From an uncultured Granulosicoccaceae bacterium (GTDB lineage: Bacteria; Pseudomonadota; Gammaproteobacteria; Granulosicoccales; Granulosicoccaceae), in NCBI GenBank assembly GCA_937951345.1, contig CALFCF010000051.1:80389-144388 (forward strand): 64,000 bases of DNA, written 5' to 3'. Position numbers and translations under genes: made by a program. Positions within the stretch are counted from its first letter, which is position 1, and each line of letters starts with the position of its first letter. Under the pieces are notes generated by a model that saw only the letters and a program-made list of their open reading frames with translations, was not told the DNA's origin and made no database searches. Below, piece after piece: positions 28,765 to 39,414 of the stretch.

Positions 28765-28878
28765 TCGTGCTCCAGAGGATCAGTATCAATGAATTATACC
28801 CTTATGCACTGGTAAGCGGGGACACAAGGTGGACTGAAAAATAACTGAAATCCCGCTGCGTGTAGCTACACTTTTTGT

Positions 28879-30669
28879 GTGGAATCTCTAATGCACAACG
28901 TGGAAATACTGTCCCTGGTATCCAATGTAGGACAGGCAGAGACGCTTGCCAGCTATCTCAGTGAAGCCGAAGTACCCAATCACCAGTTCTGGGTGGAAGA
29001 CCATTATAGCTTCGCCCGCGAACTGGGCCGTCGCCGCTGGGGTCTGGTCATTCTGGCAATCGATACCAAGCGCGATCATATTCCAGCCTGCATCCTGCGC
29101 TACCCTGACACCCCGTTTCTTGCGATTGTCCCGCGCCGGCGGCAACACCTGATTGACGAGCTCCTTGATTATGGTGTGATCGATGTCAGCTCGTTTTCGA
29201 ACCATCGTCGACTTCAACACACCATTGCACGGGCATTGCGTGAAGCCGCAGCCAATCAACAGCACAATCTGATGGCGCGAACTTATCGTGAGCATGAAAC
29301 GCTGTTGAGCAGTCTTTTGCATAACCTCGACGAACCCATTGCTTTCGTACATCAGGGCGCGCATAGCTATGCAAATCCTGCCTATTTACGCGCACTGGGG
29401 CTAGCCAATGACACCGAAGCCACGGCTACACCGTTACTCGATTTAATTGCTACGCGCGATCGAAAACGAATGAATAAGCTCCTGCGCGATTTGCAAAACA
29501 GAAAATTACTGTCAGCCGAGTTACAGACAAGAATCAGACAGAGCAACGGTAACGTGACGCAAGTAAAGTTTCAGTTAGAACAAAAACATTACCAGGGTGA
29601 GTCTGTTACCCAGATTCGCGTTAAACCCTGTAGCCCTAAACTTTCAAACAACGCCCCCGGGACAAATCACGGCAGACAGCTAACCCCTTTCGTCAACCAA
29701 CCGGGTGCGTCGGAAAACGATCTGGTCACGCCGCTTACCGCATGGGCAGAAGTGGCTTCTGACTCACTTCGAGGGGCAAAATTACAGATTGCTGTGCGAT
29801 CGATCGATACCGCTACTGCAGTTTCTGGTGGGGAGGCCCGACGTTCATCATCGACAAGGTTTTCACTTGCACCTGAACTGCAAACGACTGCAGACAGCGT
29901 CCAAAGTGTCGAAAAACTAATTGCCGATTTGAGGCGACTCGATCTGCTGGACGGTTTCGATCAATGGTTACTTTACAACGCAGCTTCGTCACTGGCGAAG
30001 CGCTTGCAGAAACAGGAAAATTGCTATTTTTACGTCAACCTCTTTAGCAAAGGAAAGCAGCTACAAACACTCGCTGATTGGTTGCCACAATTAATCGGTA
30101 AATTTCAACTACCTGAAAATCGACTTAACCTGATTGTAGATATCGATGGACTGACTGACCTGAAAGAACAGTCGATGCAGATAGTAAATTCCCTTCGTGC
30201 GGTGGGTGTCGGTGTAGGCTCGGTTGAAACGATATACGGCAACGATTCAAATACCCATTTGGAGCTGATGCGTCATTCGCAAGAAAGACACAACAACATT
30301 GCAGGTATTAGCTCAAAAACAAGCGCAAGCGTAAACACCGTCGGGATGCCAGTCGACTTTAAACTGCTTGAAGCTTACAGGCTCGACACTGAGACACTAC
30401 CTTCAACAGCCAGACACAACCCCAAACCCAATGGCCTCAATGGCCTGGTTGAACCTGAAACATCTGGCCGACCTACGGCTACGGCGACGTTCAATTTGCA
30501 AAAGCCGAATGCAGACGGCGTTCCTGATTCCAGGTACCACCCGCTTAGCGACGAAATAGCCTCTAAAAGCAATACCGACTCAGATACGTATCAGGATTCA
30601 GCTAAGGAGTCCCTGGATCTGACTTTGGCGATTGTCAGGCCACTAGCCAAACCGGCGACTATCAGCTGA
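28879..30669 (+). CDS. Degenerate REC-PAS-EAL-like protein (FimX-like signalling protein)
   Basis: A 596-residue protein with no exact family match. Residues 1-120 look like a receiver fold without phosphorylation site (VEILSLVSNVGQAETLASYL, RRRWGLVILAID). Residues 130-245 resemble PAS (SLLHNLDEPIAFVHQGAHSYANPAYLRALG). Residues 345-450 resemble the first half of an EAL domain (LDGFDQWLLYNAASSLAKRL, CYFYVNLFSKG, RLNLIVDIDGL), but the E-A-L signature is replaced by VDID and the second half, with its metal-binding Asp pair, is missing. Such layouts occur in FimX-type c-di-GMP receptors. The C-terminal 130 residues are low complexity. Start GTG at 28879 or ATG at 28891. Divergent from efp. Confidence 0.5.
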   Translation: MESLMHNVEILSLVSNVGQAETLASYLSEAEVPNHQFWVEDHYSFARELGRRRWGLVILAIDTKRDHIPACILRYPDTPFLAIVPRRRQHLIDELLDYGVIDVSSFSNHRRLQHTIARALREAAANQQHNLMARTYREHETLLSSLLHNLDEPIAFVHQGAHSYANPAYLRALGLANDTEATATPLLDLIATRDRKRMNKLLRDLQNRKLLSAELQTRIRQSNGNVTQVKFQLEQKHYQGESVTQIRVKPCSPKLSNNAPGTNHGRQLTPFVNQPGASENDLVTPLTAWAEVASDSLRGAKLQIAVRSIDTATAVSGGEARRSSSTRFSLAPELQTTADSVQSVEKLIADLRRLDLLDGFDQWLLYNAASSLAKRLQKQENCYFYVNLFSKGKQLQTLADWLPQLIGKFQLPENRLNLIVDIDGLTDLKEQSMQIVNSLRAVGVGVGSVETIYGNDSNTHLELMRHSQERHNNIAGISSKTSASVNTVGMPVDFKLLEAYRLDTETLPSTARHNPKPNGLNGLVEPETSGRPTATATFNLQKPNADGVPDSRYHPLSDEIASKSNTDSDTYQDSAKESLDLTLAIVRPLAKPATIS

Positions 30670-31113
30670 ATTCCTTTCGACTGGCTGCATAGCTGTTGCA
30701 GTGGTATTAAACACATTCCGCCGCCAACAGGCAGTGTACCGTCGGAAAATAGCATTCTGTTAACACATTTCACTGTACCTTTACGGCATAATAAGATGCA
30801 GTTGAGTAGCCCGACATGCTCCGGTACCCGGCTTCATGATCACAGTTGTGCTTTTCAGATACCCATCCAAACGTTTAACACGTTGTATTTGGACAGTTGC
30901 GATTGTTTGCAGATTTTGTGTAATGTATCAGCCACCGCTTAAATCAGGGTTGACCGGTTTCTTCCCTAAATTCAGTTTCAACGTAGTCACATGCTGCGTT
31001 GTTATATGCCACATAGGTGTAAGGGTACTTTGCACTACTTTTAATACGAGTCCCGTCATCCAGAGACTCATGTCTGGTGAAATATAGACGCATCCACATC
31101 GCGGCAGATTCTT
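30670..31113. other. Intergenic region before the sensor pair
   Basis: About 440 bp with no convincing gene. An 83-codon open frame at 30836-31087 has no recognisable features. The region presumably holds the promoter of the following two-gene unit; no operator or RNA structure was recognised. Confidence 0.35.
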
Positions 31114-31620
31114 ATGTTACGAACAACAATAACTCAAGCAAGCTTGTTGCTAGCTTTAACAGCGCTTTTACTGACACCACTGGTGCATTCCAACACAGAC
31201 GACTCGGTTGTACTTGTTGTCAGCGGTAAGCACGGTGTTGAGACTCAACAAGAACCGCTGGAAATAACATTCTCGCAACTCAAGGGTTTGCCCTCAGAAA
31301 CCATAACAACATCAACGCCATGGACAGAGGGTATCGTGACATGGGAAGGCGTTCGTGTAAGCACACTTATGGCATACCTGAAAACGCCGTCAATGCGATT
31401 TAAGGCCAGCGCACTCGATGGCTATGAGATTATGTTTGAAGGCGTTGATATCGAGAAGTACCCGATAATTATCGCTTACAAAAAAGATGGAGAATACATG
31501 TCGGTACGCAAGCTTGGCCCTCTCTGGATAATGTTTCCATTCGATGACTATAAGGAACTTAGTCCCGCAAAATTCAGAAATTTGGCTGTGTGGCAACTCA
31601 CTTCAATAGAAATCCTTTGA
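31114..31620 (+). CDS. Periplasmic molybdopterin-oxidoreductase-fold protein, likely sensor partner
   Basis: A 168-residue protein with a signal peptide (LLLALTALLLTPLVHS). The mature domain (ITFSQLKGLPSETITTSTPW, VTWEGVRVSTLMAYL, SALDGYEIMFEGVDIEKYPI, LGPLWIMFPFDD) fits the small SUOX-like molybdopterin-binding fold used in periplasmic proteins of this type. The cofactor-ligating Cys is absent, so enzyme activity is unlikely. Its 3' end overlaps the histidine kinase gene by 31 bases, so it probably binds a ligand or partner for the kinase. Confidence 0.7.
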   Translation: MLRTTITQASLLLALTALLLTPLVHSNTDDSVVLVVSGKHGVETQQEPLEITFSQLKGLPSETITTSTPWTEGIVTWEGVRVSTLMAYLKTPSMRFKASALDGYEIMFEGVDIEKYPIIIAYKKDGEYMSVRKLGPLWIMFPFDDYKELSPAKFRNLAVWQLTSIEIL

Positions 31621-33536
31621 ATCAACGCAACCTCATAATAACCGGTATTGTCGGAGCACTTCTAAGTGCTTTGCTGCTTATTTACGTTACGCTACAGATT
31701 GAAAAATCTCAACGAGATGTAGCCTGGACATACAGCGGCTCGGGGTTGTCTTTGCTCCAGTTCAATACGCAAAATTCAATTAATACATTGCGTTTATCAG
31801 AAGCACTTTTTAACTATCGTATCAATACAGATGAGAGTAAGAATTCAGAACTGCGCGCAGCATATCTACAGGAATTCGACATTGTCTGGAGCGCCACTGT
31901 ATATCTGAAACAGTTCGATTCGATAACAGAGTATCCCGAACTGGTAAAATTCAGAAACAGTTCGAGAGAGACTCTTGAATCACTCGATCCACTGATGCAA
32001 CCTGATATCGTGCTGACAGAAGACCAGCTCGATGAGGTCAACAGCAGTATCAAAGCACTTTCCACGTTGAACTCCAATGTTTCTGCCGCGCACTTGAGTC
32101 GAATTGCAAATAGAAGCCTGGAGCTTAATGCTGCAATCGCCCGACTACAGACACTGGCTCACCTTTTGGTGCTTGTATTCATTGCGTCACTGGTCATCAC
32201 CGGCTACGTAATCTGGCGAATGCTCCAACAGGAACGCGCACAAGCCGAAAAACTCAAACTGGCTCACCTGCAACAAAAAGTATTGGTAAACGACTTGCGC
32301 AGTGGCGAAGCTGAGAAACGTGCTAAAAGTCAGTTTCTCGCTGCGGTCAGTCATGACTTACGACAGCCATTGCACGCTCTGGGACTCTTCCTGAACTCGC
32401 TTGAAAAAAACGTTACGGGTGACGAAGGTCATAAAATTCTGGGTAAGATTCGCTCGTCAACCTCGGCACTCAACGGATTGTTCAACGGCATGCTGGATAT
32501 ATCCCGGTTGGATGCGGGCGTTGTCGAGGTCGAACAAACTCAGATTTCTTTGAACAAACTGTTTCGTCTATTACGCGAGGAATACCGTGAAGCAGCTATG
32601 GAGCAGAACGTTACACTGACGATCGAATCTACTGATCTGTACGTCTATTCTGACCAGCTACTGCTTACCAGAATTCTGCGTAATTTACTCGAAAATGCAC
32701 TGCTGCATGCCCCGTCCTCGCACGTTACTCTGGAAGTCCGAACCCGCGAAACCAAAGATACAGAACGGGTAGCCGGAAACGATGACAGCAACAAATCAGT
32801 TCAACCCGACTCAGCGCCTGATAACGGTTCGAAGAATGTAGAGATAAGAGTCTCTGATACCGGCCCCGGTATTCCTGAAAAACTTCGCGAAGTAGTCTTT
32901 TCTGAATACTATCAATTAAACAATCCGGAGCGCGACCGAAACAAAGGCCTCGGGCTCGGGTTGTCAATCGTTAAGCGATTGTCCAATCTCATGGGGCATG
33001 ATCTTACCCTTTCATCAAATGAGCACGGCGGCAGTGTTTTTACGATTCGTCTGTCGCAAAGTGAGGCACCAGCGATACCGGGAGGCGCCTACACATCCCC
33101 TGACGACAGTACTGTGTCAGACCTGCTGCAGGGTTTGAACGTAATAGTCATTGATGATGAAAAAGACATTCGTGAAGGCATGGCAGTAACGCTCGACAAT
33201 GCCGGATGTATGGTTCGCACCTGTGAATCAGCTGATCAGGCGCGCGATCTGTTGGTTAGTGAAGATCTGGTACCCGATTTAATAATCGCCGACTACCGGC
33301 TTCGCGAAGATAAAACCGGCAGCCAGGCGGTCGAGCAGCTCAGAGAAGAACTAAACGAAGACGTTCCTGCTTTATTGATCACAGGCGACACATCTGCGAT
33401 ACGTGTTCGGGAAGCAAAAGCGTCTGGAATTCGCTTATTACACAAGCCCGTTCTCCCGGAAGAGCTTTTACGGGTTATGAGCGAAGTAGTGACGCATCCT
33501 ATCGAGGTTCAGCCCGATATTCTCCGGCAAGCTTGA
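31590..33536 (+). CDS. Hybrid sensor histidine kinase with C-terminal receiver
   Basis: Inner-membrane hybrid kinase of 648 residues. Two membrane segments (about 13-34 and 190-211) frame a periplasmic helical domain. The HisKA domain has phospho-acceptor His255 in FLAAVSHDLRQPLHALG. The ATPase has an N box (LLENALLHA), G1 (VSDTGPGIP) and G2 (GLGLGLSIVKRL). A C-terminal receiver has IVIDDEKD, the phospho-acceptor Asp568 in IIADYRL, and a Lys in LHKPVLP. Start GTG at 31590 overlaps the upstream gene; TTG at 31617 is an alternative. No DNA-binding response regulator lies nearby, so the output partner is elsewhere. Confidence 0.88.
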   Translation: MATHFNRNPLNQRNLIITGIVGALLSALLLIYVTLQIEKSQRDVAWTYSGSGLSLLQFNTQNSINTLRLSEALFNYRINTDESKNSELRAAYLQEFDIVWSATVYLKQFDSITEYPELVKFRNSSRETLESLDPLMQPDIVLTEDQLDEVNSSIKALSTLNSNVSAAHLSRIANRSLELNAAIARLQTLAHLLVLVFIASLVITGYVIWRMLQQERAQAEKLKLAHLQQKVLVNDLRSGEAEKRAKSQFLAAVSHDLRQPLHALGLFLNSLEKNVTGDEGHKILGKIRSSTSALNGLFNGMLDISRLDAGVVEVEQTQISLNKLFRLLREEYREAAMEQNVTLTIESTDLYVYSDQLLLTRILRNLLENALLHAPSSHVTLEVRTRETKDTERVAGNDDSNKSVQPDSAPDNGSKNVEIRVSDTGPGIPEKLREVVFSEYYQLNNPERDRNKGLGLGLSIVKRLSNLMGHDLTLSSNEHGGSVFTIRLSQSEAPAIPGGAYTSPDDSTVSDLLQGLNVIVIDDEKDIREGMAVTLDNAGCMVRTCESADQARDLLVSEDLVPDLIIADYRLREDKTGSQAVEQLREELNEDVPALLITGDTSAIRVREAKASGIRLLHKPVLPEELLRVMSEVVTHPIEVQPDILRQA

Positions 33537-33566
33537 GTACATACCCTAGTTACACCTTAATCTCAT

Positions 33567-33607
33567 AACAACTCCCCGCTACCGCAAAGCGATAACAGGG
33601 AGTCGTT
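33567..33607. terminator. Bidirectional stem-loop between the kinase and hsp20
   Basis: A 41-base hairpin (AACAACTCCC...GGGAGTCGTT) with several G-T wobble pairs and an AAAG loop lies between two convergent genes. The following plus-strand bases are T-rich but interrupted. Most likely a shared terminator. Confidence 0.6.
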
Positions 33608-33691
33608 ATACTTCTCGTTTCTGACCTTTAGTTTTCAAAGCTTAAGCCAACGCGTTAGCATGGCTTTCTAATCAACATAAGCGTCAACAAA

Positions 33692-34156
33692 TCAGGCTGC
33701 AGCCAGCCGGTCTGTTTCAGTTACACTACTATCGGCTTTCATACTTCCGATAGCAATCTTCTTCGGCTTCATCGCTTCCGGAATCTCCTTGACCAAAGTA
33801 ATGTGCAGCAGACCGTTGCTAAGTTCAGCATCGACAACTTCGACATGATCAGCTAACTGGAACTTGCGCTCAAAAGAACGTTTGGCTATTCCACGATGCA
33901 AGTAGTTCTGTTCGCCATCGTCGTCGCGCTTACCGCGAACACTTAGTACGCCACGCTCTGTTTGAATATCAAGCTCGGCTTCAGAGAATCCAGCTACAGC
34001 TAACGTTATTCGGTATTTTCCTTCTTCTATCGACTCAATGTCGTAAGGTGGATATGAGTTAGTCGCACCCTGTTGCATTGCTGAATCAAGTATATTGAAC
34101 AGGCTGTCAAAACCAACAGTGTTTCGGTACAAAGGTGAAAAATCAATTGCGTTCAT
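33692..34156 (-). CDS. Small heat-shock protein, Hsp20 / IbpA type
   Basis: ATP-independent holdase of the alpha-crystallin family. 154 residues. N-terminal FSPLYRNTVGFDSLFNILD resembles IbpA/B. The alpha-crystallin core includes PPYDIESIEEGKYRITLAVAGF, VLSVRGKR, YLHRGIAKRSFERKFQLAD and GLLHITLVKEIPEAMKPKKI, with the IxI-like tail motif (KKIAIG). Upstream bases carry a sigma-32-type promoter and a ROSE-type leader, so heat control acts on transcription and translation. The ribosome binding site is AGGAG with 7-8 bases to ATG. Confidence 0.93.
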   Translation of the reverse strand: MNAIDFSPLYRNTVGFDSLFNILDSAMQQGATNSYPPYDIESIEEGKYRITLAVAGFSEAELDIQTERGVLSVRGKRDDDGEQNYLHRGIAKRSFERKFQLADHVEVVDAELSNGLLHITLVKEIPEAMKPKKIAIGSMKADSSVTETDRLAAA

Positions 34157-34201
34157 TGCATATTCTCCTGTGAAGCAATATGAGCATTAAAGGATTAATG
34201 C
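34157..34201 (-). promoter_or_regulatory. ROSE-type RNA thermometer in the hsp20 leader
   Basis: On the minus strand the leader ends with a stable hairpin (GCATTAA / TTAATGC, 34184-34201) followed by a weaker one (34160-34181) in which ATATTGCT faces the ribosome-binding AGGAG across a short TCAC loop, then AATAT. TTGCT opposite AGGA is the hallmark of ROSE thermometers controlling small heat-shock genes. Melting on heating would free the ribosome binding site. Read by eye; not folded computationally. Confidence 0.65.
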
Positions 34202-34242
34202 CGGTAACGACCTGACATGCAGCGTCGTCATCGACAACAACA

Positions 34243-34270
34243 ACATCAGGGCATTACAGGAGATTTCAAG
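34243..34270 (-). promoter_or_regulatory. Probable sigma-32 heat-shock promoter of hsp20
   Basis: Minus strand: CTTGAAA (34264-34270, perfect -35 match) then 12 bases then CCCTGATGT (34243-34251, near the CCCCATnT consensus). It gives a leader of roughly 80 bases before the hsp20 ATG, a normal length for a ROSE leader. Confidence 0.65.
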
Positions 34271-34580
34271 ACTTGCAAGATATAAATAGGTATCGCTTTG
34301 CGTTGCTTGGTATACGCTTCACGAATATTAGTGACTGATAAATCGATGTTTGTGCCGGGTATTTTTCACCATTTAATTACCGTCTGATTAACGTTTTTTG
34401 AAGTGACCGGCAAAATAAGTAATTGATGACTTCTTGTGCAAATTTACACTATTGAAATCGCACAACACGCCCTTAAATTACGTTGGTTGGAGCTAAAATT
34501 CAGGCATCCACAGTTAAAGGTTTTAACAGGTAGGTTATAACAGAGAAATTGATTAAACCTTAAAGACGATAATACCCGTT
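34271..34580. other. AT-rich intergenic region between hsp20 promoter and GFA gene
   Basis: About 310 bp with no convincing gene, RNA or clear repeat. It lies upstream of the hsp20 promoter and downstream of the GFA gene end. Confidence 0.35.
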
Positions 34581-35009
34581 TTATTTTTTCGGGGGTGGTG
34601 GTGGCATTTCGTCGAAATTCGGCACCTTATCCGTTGTAATATCCCATTCAGGACGTTGGCTGCAATAGACAACAAAGTCCGGTGCAAACCAATTGTTATC
34701 GTCAGCACAACCCACATGCACACCGACAATACCCGGCCTTGCCGTGATTTCGTTATAGATTCTGGAGCCACACTCAGGGCAAAAATAGCGCCTGTTGACG
34801 TTGCCGCTATCCGCTTCTGTGTCAAACGATTTAAGCTCACCTTTGACATTAAATTGCTCTGACTTGAAAAACGCATTGTTGATGTGACCAGTCCCGGTTG
34901 CCCGCTGACAGTCTTTGCAATGGCATTGACCCATACGCGCCGGCTGCCCGGTTAATGTAAAAGTCACGTTGCCACACAAGCATCTTCCTTCGGTTAATAA
35001 TTCGCTCAT
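34581..35009 (-). CDS. GFA (CENP-V/Gfa) family zinc protein
   Basis: A 142-residue protein of the family named for glutathione-dependent formaldehyde-activating enzyme. Zinc ligands appear as EGRCLCGNVTF (CxC), GQCHCKDCQRATG (CxCxxC) and RYFCPECGSRIYNE (CxxC), all present. Many members have no proven activity, so catalysis is not implied. It ends in PPPPPKK. Stands alone between hsp20 and parC. Confidence 0.88.
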   Translation of the reverse strand: MSELLTEGRCLCGNVTFTLTGQPARMGQCHCKDCQRATGTGHINNAFFKSEQFNVKGELKSFDTEADSGNVNRRYFCPECGSRIYNEITARPGIVGVHVGCADDNNWFAPDFVVYCSQRPEWDITTDKVPNFDEMPPPPPKK

Positions 35010-35164
35010 CTATGTTTGCCTCTTTAGATCAAATTTTGATCCGGCTTGTTCACGATCCGGACGCTATCTGGATGTAAATACGGGTTTGCAGGTTACCGTT
35101 TGTCAAAAGAATAACCTCAAAAATACTCGAAAACTGAATTCCGCTAATATTCCAATCCGGATGA

Positions 35165-37396
35165 CTATTCGATCTCTAATTGCTGTACAGATTGAAAGCC
35201 ACGTGGCAGTTTACGACCACGCTGCCCCCGTTCGCCGAGGTAATTATCCAGTTCAGCATACTTGATAGTGGTGTGACGCTTACCGCTATAGATACGTAAT
35301 TTCGCACCAACAGGTACAACAGCCACGGCAATCATGGATTCGAGGCCATCGCGAAACTTTTTGCCCGGTATACCAAACAGTCTGTTACCTTTACCGCGCG
35401 ACATTTCCGGCACATCTGCGAGCGGGAACACCAGCATACTGCCATTGCTGGAAACAACCGCAACCCGATCGGTTGCTACATCAGTTATTTTTACCGACGG
35501 TAGGACATCCGCACCCTGTGGCACACTGACCACCGCTTTGCCTGATTTGTTTCGACTTTGCAGATTGCCAAGCTTGCCTACAAATCCGTAGCCCGCGCTG
35601 GTAGAAAACAGGTAACTCGTGTCATCTGCACCCATCATCACACTGACAAAGCTGGCACCATCAGGCGGCTTCAAACGACCACTGATTGGCTCACCCAGCC
35701 CGCGTGCTGACGGAAATCCGTGTGCCGGCACACAATAGACACGTCCGGTTGAGTCCAGAAACATCGCAGACGCATTAGTACGACCCTGTGCGGCACTCTG
35801 AAAATTATCACCACTTTTGTAATGCAACGAGGATGGATCAACATCAAATCCTTTGGCTGCACGTACCCAACCACGCTCCGACAGAATAACCGTAACGGGT
35901 TCGCTGGGAACCAGATCGCTCTCTGACATTGCCTGCGCAGCGTCGCGCTTGACGATTGGCGAGCGTCTGTCGTCACCATAAATTTCGATATCTTCCTTGA
36001 GTTCGTTTTTAACCAACGTACGCAAGCGTCGGTCAGAACCCAGCGTCGCTTGCAAACCATCACGCTCTTCGATAAGCGCTGTTTGCTCGTTCTGAATTTT
36101 CATTTCTTCAAGTTGCGCCAGATGACGCAGCTTGAGCTCGAGTATGGCTTCGGCCTGCTCATCTGAAATACCGAAGCGCTTCATCAAAACCGGCTTGGGT
36201 TCGTCGTTGTTGCGGATAATCTCGATAACCTCGTCGATATTGAGGTAGGCAACCATCAAACCCTCAAGAATATGCAGCCGCTTTTCAACACGATCAAGGC
36301 GCCACTGCAATTTTTTTCTAACAGTCTCGATGCGGTATTCCAACCACTCCTTTAATATAACGCGAAGATTCTTGACCTGCGGGCGTCCGTTCAAGCCAAT
36401 CATGTTCATGTTGACCCGGTATGTTCGCTCCAGATCAGTGGTTGCAAATAAATGCTGCATAACCTCATCCTTGTCAATGCGGTTGCTGCGTGGCGATATA
36501 ACAAGTCGTGTCGGATTTTCATGATCAGATTCGTCGCGCAAGTCCTCGATCATCGGCAACTTTTTAGCCAGCATTTGCGCTGCAATCTGTTCAAGAATTT
36601 TAGAACCGGAAACCTGAAACGGCAGTTCGGTTACGACAATGTCAGGGCCTTCAGCACGATACACGGCTCGCATACGTAACGAACCATGACCAGTCTCGTA
36701 GATTTCGGTTATTTCATCCTGTGATGAAATAACTTCAGCGGCAGTTGGGAAATCCGGCCCCTTGACATGCTGCATTAAATCAGCAACGGTCGCTTTCGGC
36801 TTTTCCAACAGATGCACACAGGCAGCGCCCACTTCGCGTAAATTATGCGGCGGTATATCCGTTGCCATTCCCACTGCGATACCGGTCGTGCTGTTCAACA
36901 GGATATTCGGCAAACGCGACGGCAGTAACGTGGGCTCTTTGAGTGTGCCGTCGAAATTCGGCGCCCAATCAACCGTCCCCTGATCCAGCTCCTGCAGCAG
37001 AGATTTAGCAAAACGCGTTAGTCGCGATTCTGTGTAGCGCATGGCGGCAAAGGATTTCGGATCATCCTGCGACCCCCAGTTGCCCTGACCATCGACCAGC
37101 GGATAGCGATAGGTAAACGGTTGGGCCATTAATACCATCGCTTCATAGCAGGCGGAATCACCGTGCGGATGATATTTTCCAAGCACATCCCCCACCGTAC
37201 GCGCAGACTTTTTGTGTTTCGATGCAGCCGATAAGCCCAATTCAGACATTGCATAAACAATGCGTCGCTGCACCGGTTTTAGCCCATCGCTTATATGCGG
37301 CAGTGCACGATCGAGAATGACATACATCGAATAATCAAGATATGCTTTCTCGGTGTATTCGCTTAACGGTAGTTCTTCTATTTCAGTATCAGCCAT
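35165..37396 (-). CDS. parC: DNA topoisomerase IV subunit A
   Basis: Decatenates sister chromosomes together with ParE. The 743 residues start [34 protein letters not shown], a ParC signature. Active-site Tyr is in [10 protein letters not shown]. The quinolone region [13 protein letters not shown] has the wild-type Ser and Glu. The C-terminal domain lacks the GyrA-box, as expected for ParC. parE is not in this window. pgi lies 64 bases upstream on the same strand. Confidence 0.97.
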   Translation of the reverse strand: MADTEIEELPLSEYTEKAYLDYSMYVILDRALPHISDGLKPVQRRIVYAMSELGLSAASKHKKSARTVGDVLGKYHPHGDSACYEAMVLMAQPFTYRYPLVDGQGNWGSQDDPKSFAAMRYTESRLTRFAKSLLQELDQGTVDWAPNFDGTLKEPTLLPSRLPNILLNSTTGIAVGMATDIPPHNLREVGAACVHLLEKPKATVADLMQHVKGPDFPTAAEVISSQDEITEIYETGHGSLRMRAVYRAEGPDIVVTELPFQVSGSKILEQIAAQMLAKKLPMIEDLRDESDHENPTRLVISPRSNRIDKDEVMQHLFATTDLERTYRVNMNMIGLNGRPQVKNLRVILKEWLEYRIETVRKKLQWRLDRVEKRLHILEGLMVAYLNIDEVIEIIRNNDEPKPVLMKRFGISDEQAEAILELKLRHLAQLEEMKIQNEQTALIEERDGLQATLGSDRRLRTLVKNELKEDIEIYGDDRRSPIVKRDAAQAMSESDLVPSEPVTVILSERGWVRAAKGFDVDPSSLHYKSGDNFQSAAQGRTNASAMFLDSTGRVYCVPAHGFPSARGLGEPISGRLKPPDGASFVSVMMGADDTSYLFSTSAGYGFVGKLGNLQSRNKSGKAVVSVPQGADVLPSVKITDVATDRVAVVSSNGSMLVFPLADVPEMSRGKGNRLFGIPGKKFRDGLESMIAVAVVPVGAKLRIYSGKRHTTIKYAELDNYLGERGQRGRKLPRGFQSVQQLEIE

Positions 37397-37460
37397 TGCA
37401 CCAGCTTACAGAATCGGGTTAAAAATTTCACTACGACAGAGGGAAAATTCGGGAGCGTGG

Positions 37461-39113
37461 TTAAGCCAGCGTATTTCGCCGTTTGACAATGCAGTTAATC
37501 AGTCCGTTGGTCGAGGCATCGTGAGCTGTAGCGCTTTTGCCAGCCTCAATCTCCTGCAACACCTGTTTGGCAAGCTGTTTACCCAACTCCACGCCCCATT
37601 GATCAAACGGGTTGATATCCCAAATGACTGACTCGACAAACACTTTATGCTCGTAAAGTGCGATCAGCGCACCAAGGGAGCGCGGGTCTATAGTCTCTAA
37701 CAATAGGGTATTGGTCGGGCGATTGCCGGAGAATGTCTTGTGCCCGGACAAACGTTTTATCTCGCTATCGGAGGCTCCCTGATCCTTCATTTCCATTGCC
37801 AGCGTTTCACGATCTTTGCCACGCATGAGTGCTTCAGTTTGCGCTATACAATTCGCCAGCAACATCGGATGGTGACGCCCTACGGGGTTAAGACTTTCAA
37901 CCGGCACAATGAAGTCGGCTGGTATCAGATGAGTCCCCTGGTGAACAAGCTGGAAATAAGCGTGCTGACCATTAGTGCCCGGTTCACCCCACACAATGGG
38001 CCCTGTGTTGTGGGCAACAGCACCTCCATCGCGCATCGCAGACTTGCCGTTACTTTCCATCGTCAGTTGCTGTAGGTAAGCTGGAAAACGATGTAAGTAC
38101 TGATCATACGGGGCTATCAAATGACTGACTGCACCAAAAAAATTCACATACCAGACAGTTAACAACGCCATGATTACCGGCATATTCTCAGTCAGCTTGG
38201 CACTCTGAAAATGCAGATCCATATCATGCGCACCCTGCAGTAATTCCTCAAAGCGCTCAAAGCCAACCGCACAGGCGACTGACAAACCAATCGCAGACCA
38301 GAGCGAATAGCGGCCACCCACCCAATCCCAGAATGCAAACATATTGGATTCATCGATACCGAACGCGGTGACAGCATCCCGGTTGGTTGACAGTGCAACG
38401 AAATGCGAAGCGACATGCTGCTTGTCTTTGGCGGACTCCAGAAACCAGTCACGTGCCGTGTGTGCATTGGCTAGCGTTTCCTGGGTCGTAAAGGTTTTTG
38501 ATGCAATGATGAACAACGTTGTTGCCGGATTAAGATTCTGCAGCGCTTTGGTGATATGACTACCATCCACATTGGATACAAAGTGCAACGACAGATTCGG
38601 TTTACAATAGCGGTGCAGCGCCTCTGTGACCATCTGTGGCCCGAGATCTGAACCACCAATACCTATATTGACAATATCGGTTATGGCCTCGCCGCTATAC
38701 CCTTGCCACTGACCGCTTCTGACAGCCTCGCTAAAGGTACTCATCTGCGACAGTACTCGACGGATGTCCGGCATGACATCCTGACCGGCAGTCATCACCG
38801 GACGATCAGAACGATTGCGCAACGCTGTGTGTAAAGCGGCACGCTGCTCGGTGTTATTCACTGTCTCACCGGACATCAAATCGCTGATGCGATTTTGCAA
38901 ATCCCGCTCTTTAGCCAGATTAACCAGTAGCGGTAACGTGTCGTTGCTAATACGGTTTTTGGAATAGTCAAGAAAGAGCCCAGCTGCTTGCATTGACAGA
39001 TTGTCGAAGCGCCCGGTATCGCGCGCGAACATATCCAACATATGTTCACCTTTGATTTGCTGATAGTGATCAGCCAGTGGCTGCCAGGCATTCAGGGACA
39101 TCAGGTCAGACAT
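37461..39113 (-). CDS. pgi: Glucose-6-phosphate isomerase
   Basis: Interconverts glucose-6-phosphate and fructose-6-phosphate. Motifs: [81 protein letters not shown] and [18 protein letters not shown] (PGI signature 2). The open frame reaches a GTG at 39173, but the ATG at 39113 begins [13 protein letters not shown], matching family starts, so it is chosen (550 residues; E. coli 549). Not in an evident operon with parC. Confidence 0.96.
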   Translation of the reverse strand: MSDLMSLNAWQPLADHYQQIKGEHMLDMFARDTGRFDNLSMQAAGLFLDYSKNRISNDTLPLLVNLAKERDLQNRISDLMSGETVNNTEQRAALHTALRNRSDRPVMTAGQDVMPDIRRVLSQMSTFSEAVRSGQWQGYSGEAITDIVNIGIGGSDLGPQMVTEALHRYCKPNLSLHFVSNVDGSHITKALQNLNPATTLFIIASKTFTTQETLANAHTARDWFLESAKDKQHVASHFVALSTNRDAVTAFGIDESNMFAFWDWVGGRYSLWSAIGLSVACAVGFERFEELLQGAHDMDLHFQSAKLTENMPVIMALLTVWYVNFFGAVSHLIAPYDQYLHRFPAYLQQLTMESNGKSAMRDGGAVAHNTGPIVWGEPGTNGQHAYFQLVHQGTHLIPADFIVPVESLNPVGRHHPMLLANCIAQTEALMRGKDRETLAMEMKDQGASDSEIKRLSGHKTFSGNRPTNTLLLETIDPRSLGALIALYEHKVFVESVIWDINPFDQWGVELGKQLAKQVLQEIEAGKSATAHDASTNGLINCIVKRRNTLA

Positions 39114-39414
39114 TAATCTATGCTCGCTCAGGTGGTTGGTGCTTGTTCGCGCTGTGTGCTTGCTGGATGACACCCATCGACCAACCGCATTGAACGATCG
39201 GCATCATCGGTTATCGTTATTGTAGTGCAAGGTGTACAGCAAACTAGCCTGGCTCGACAGATGCCGGTAGCTATCACTGTGCATCCGGCAAAATATAGCC
39301 GCGGATAGCACCTCCGGATATTGACGGAATCGCTCTTATAGCGACACACTAGCCGTCAGGGTATCGCCTCATGCATGCCACTTTTCGAAACACGCTCGCC
39401 AACACAGGCACTCA

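Noticed and set aside
30836..31087. 83-codon frame before the sensor pair
   Set aside because: No recognisable features, Cys-rich random-looking composition and no good ribosome binding site.
39114..39173. Longer pgi start at GTG 39173
   Set aside because: The 20 extra residues are not family-like and the ATG at 39113 gives the standard length.
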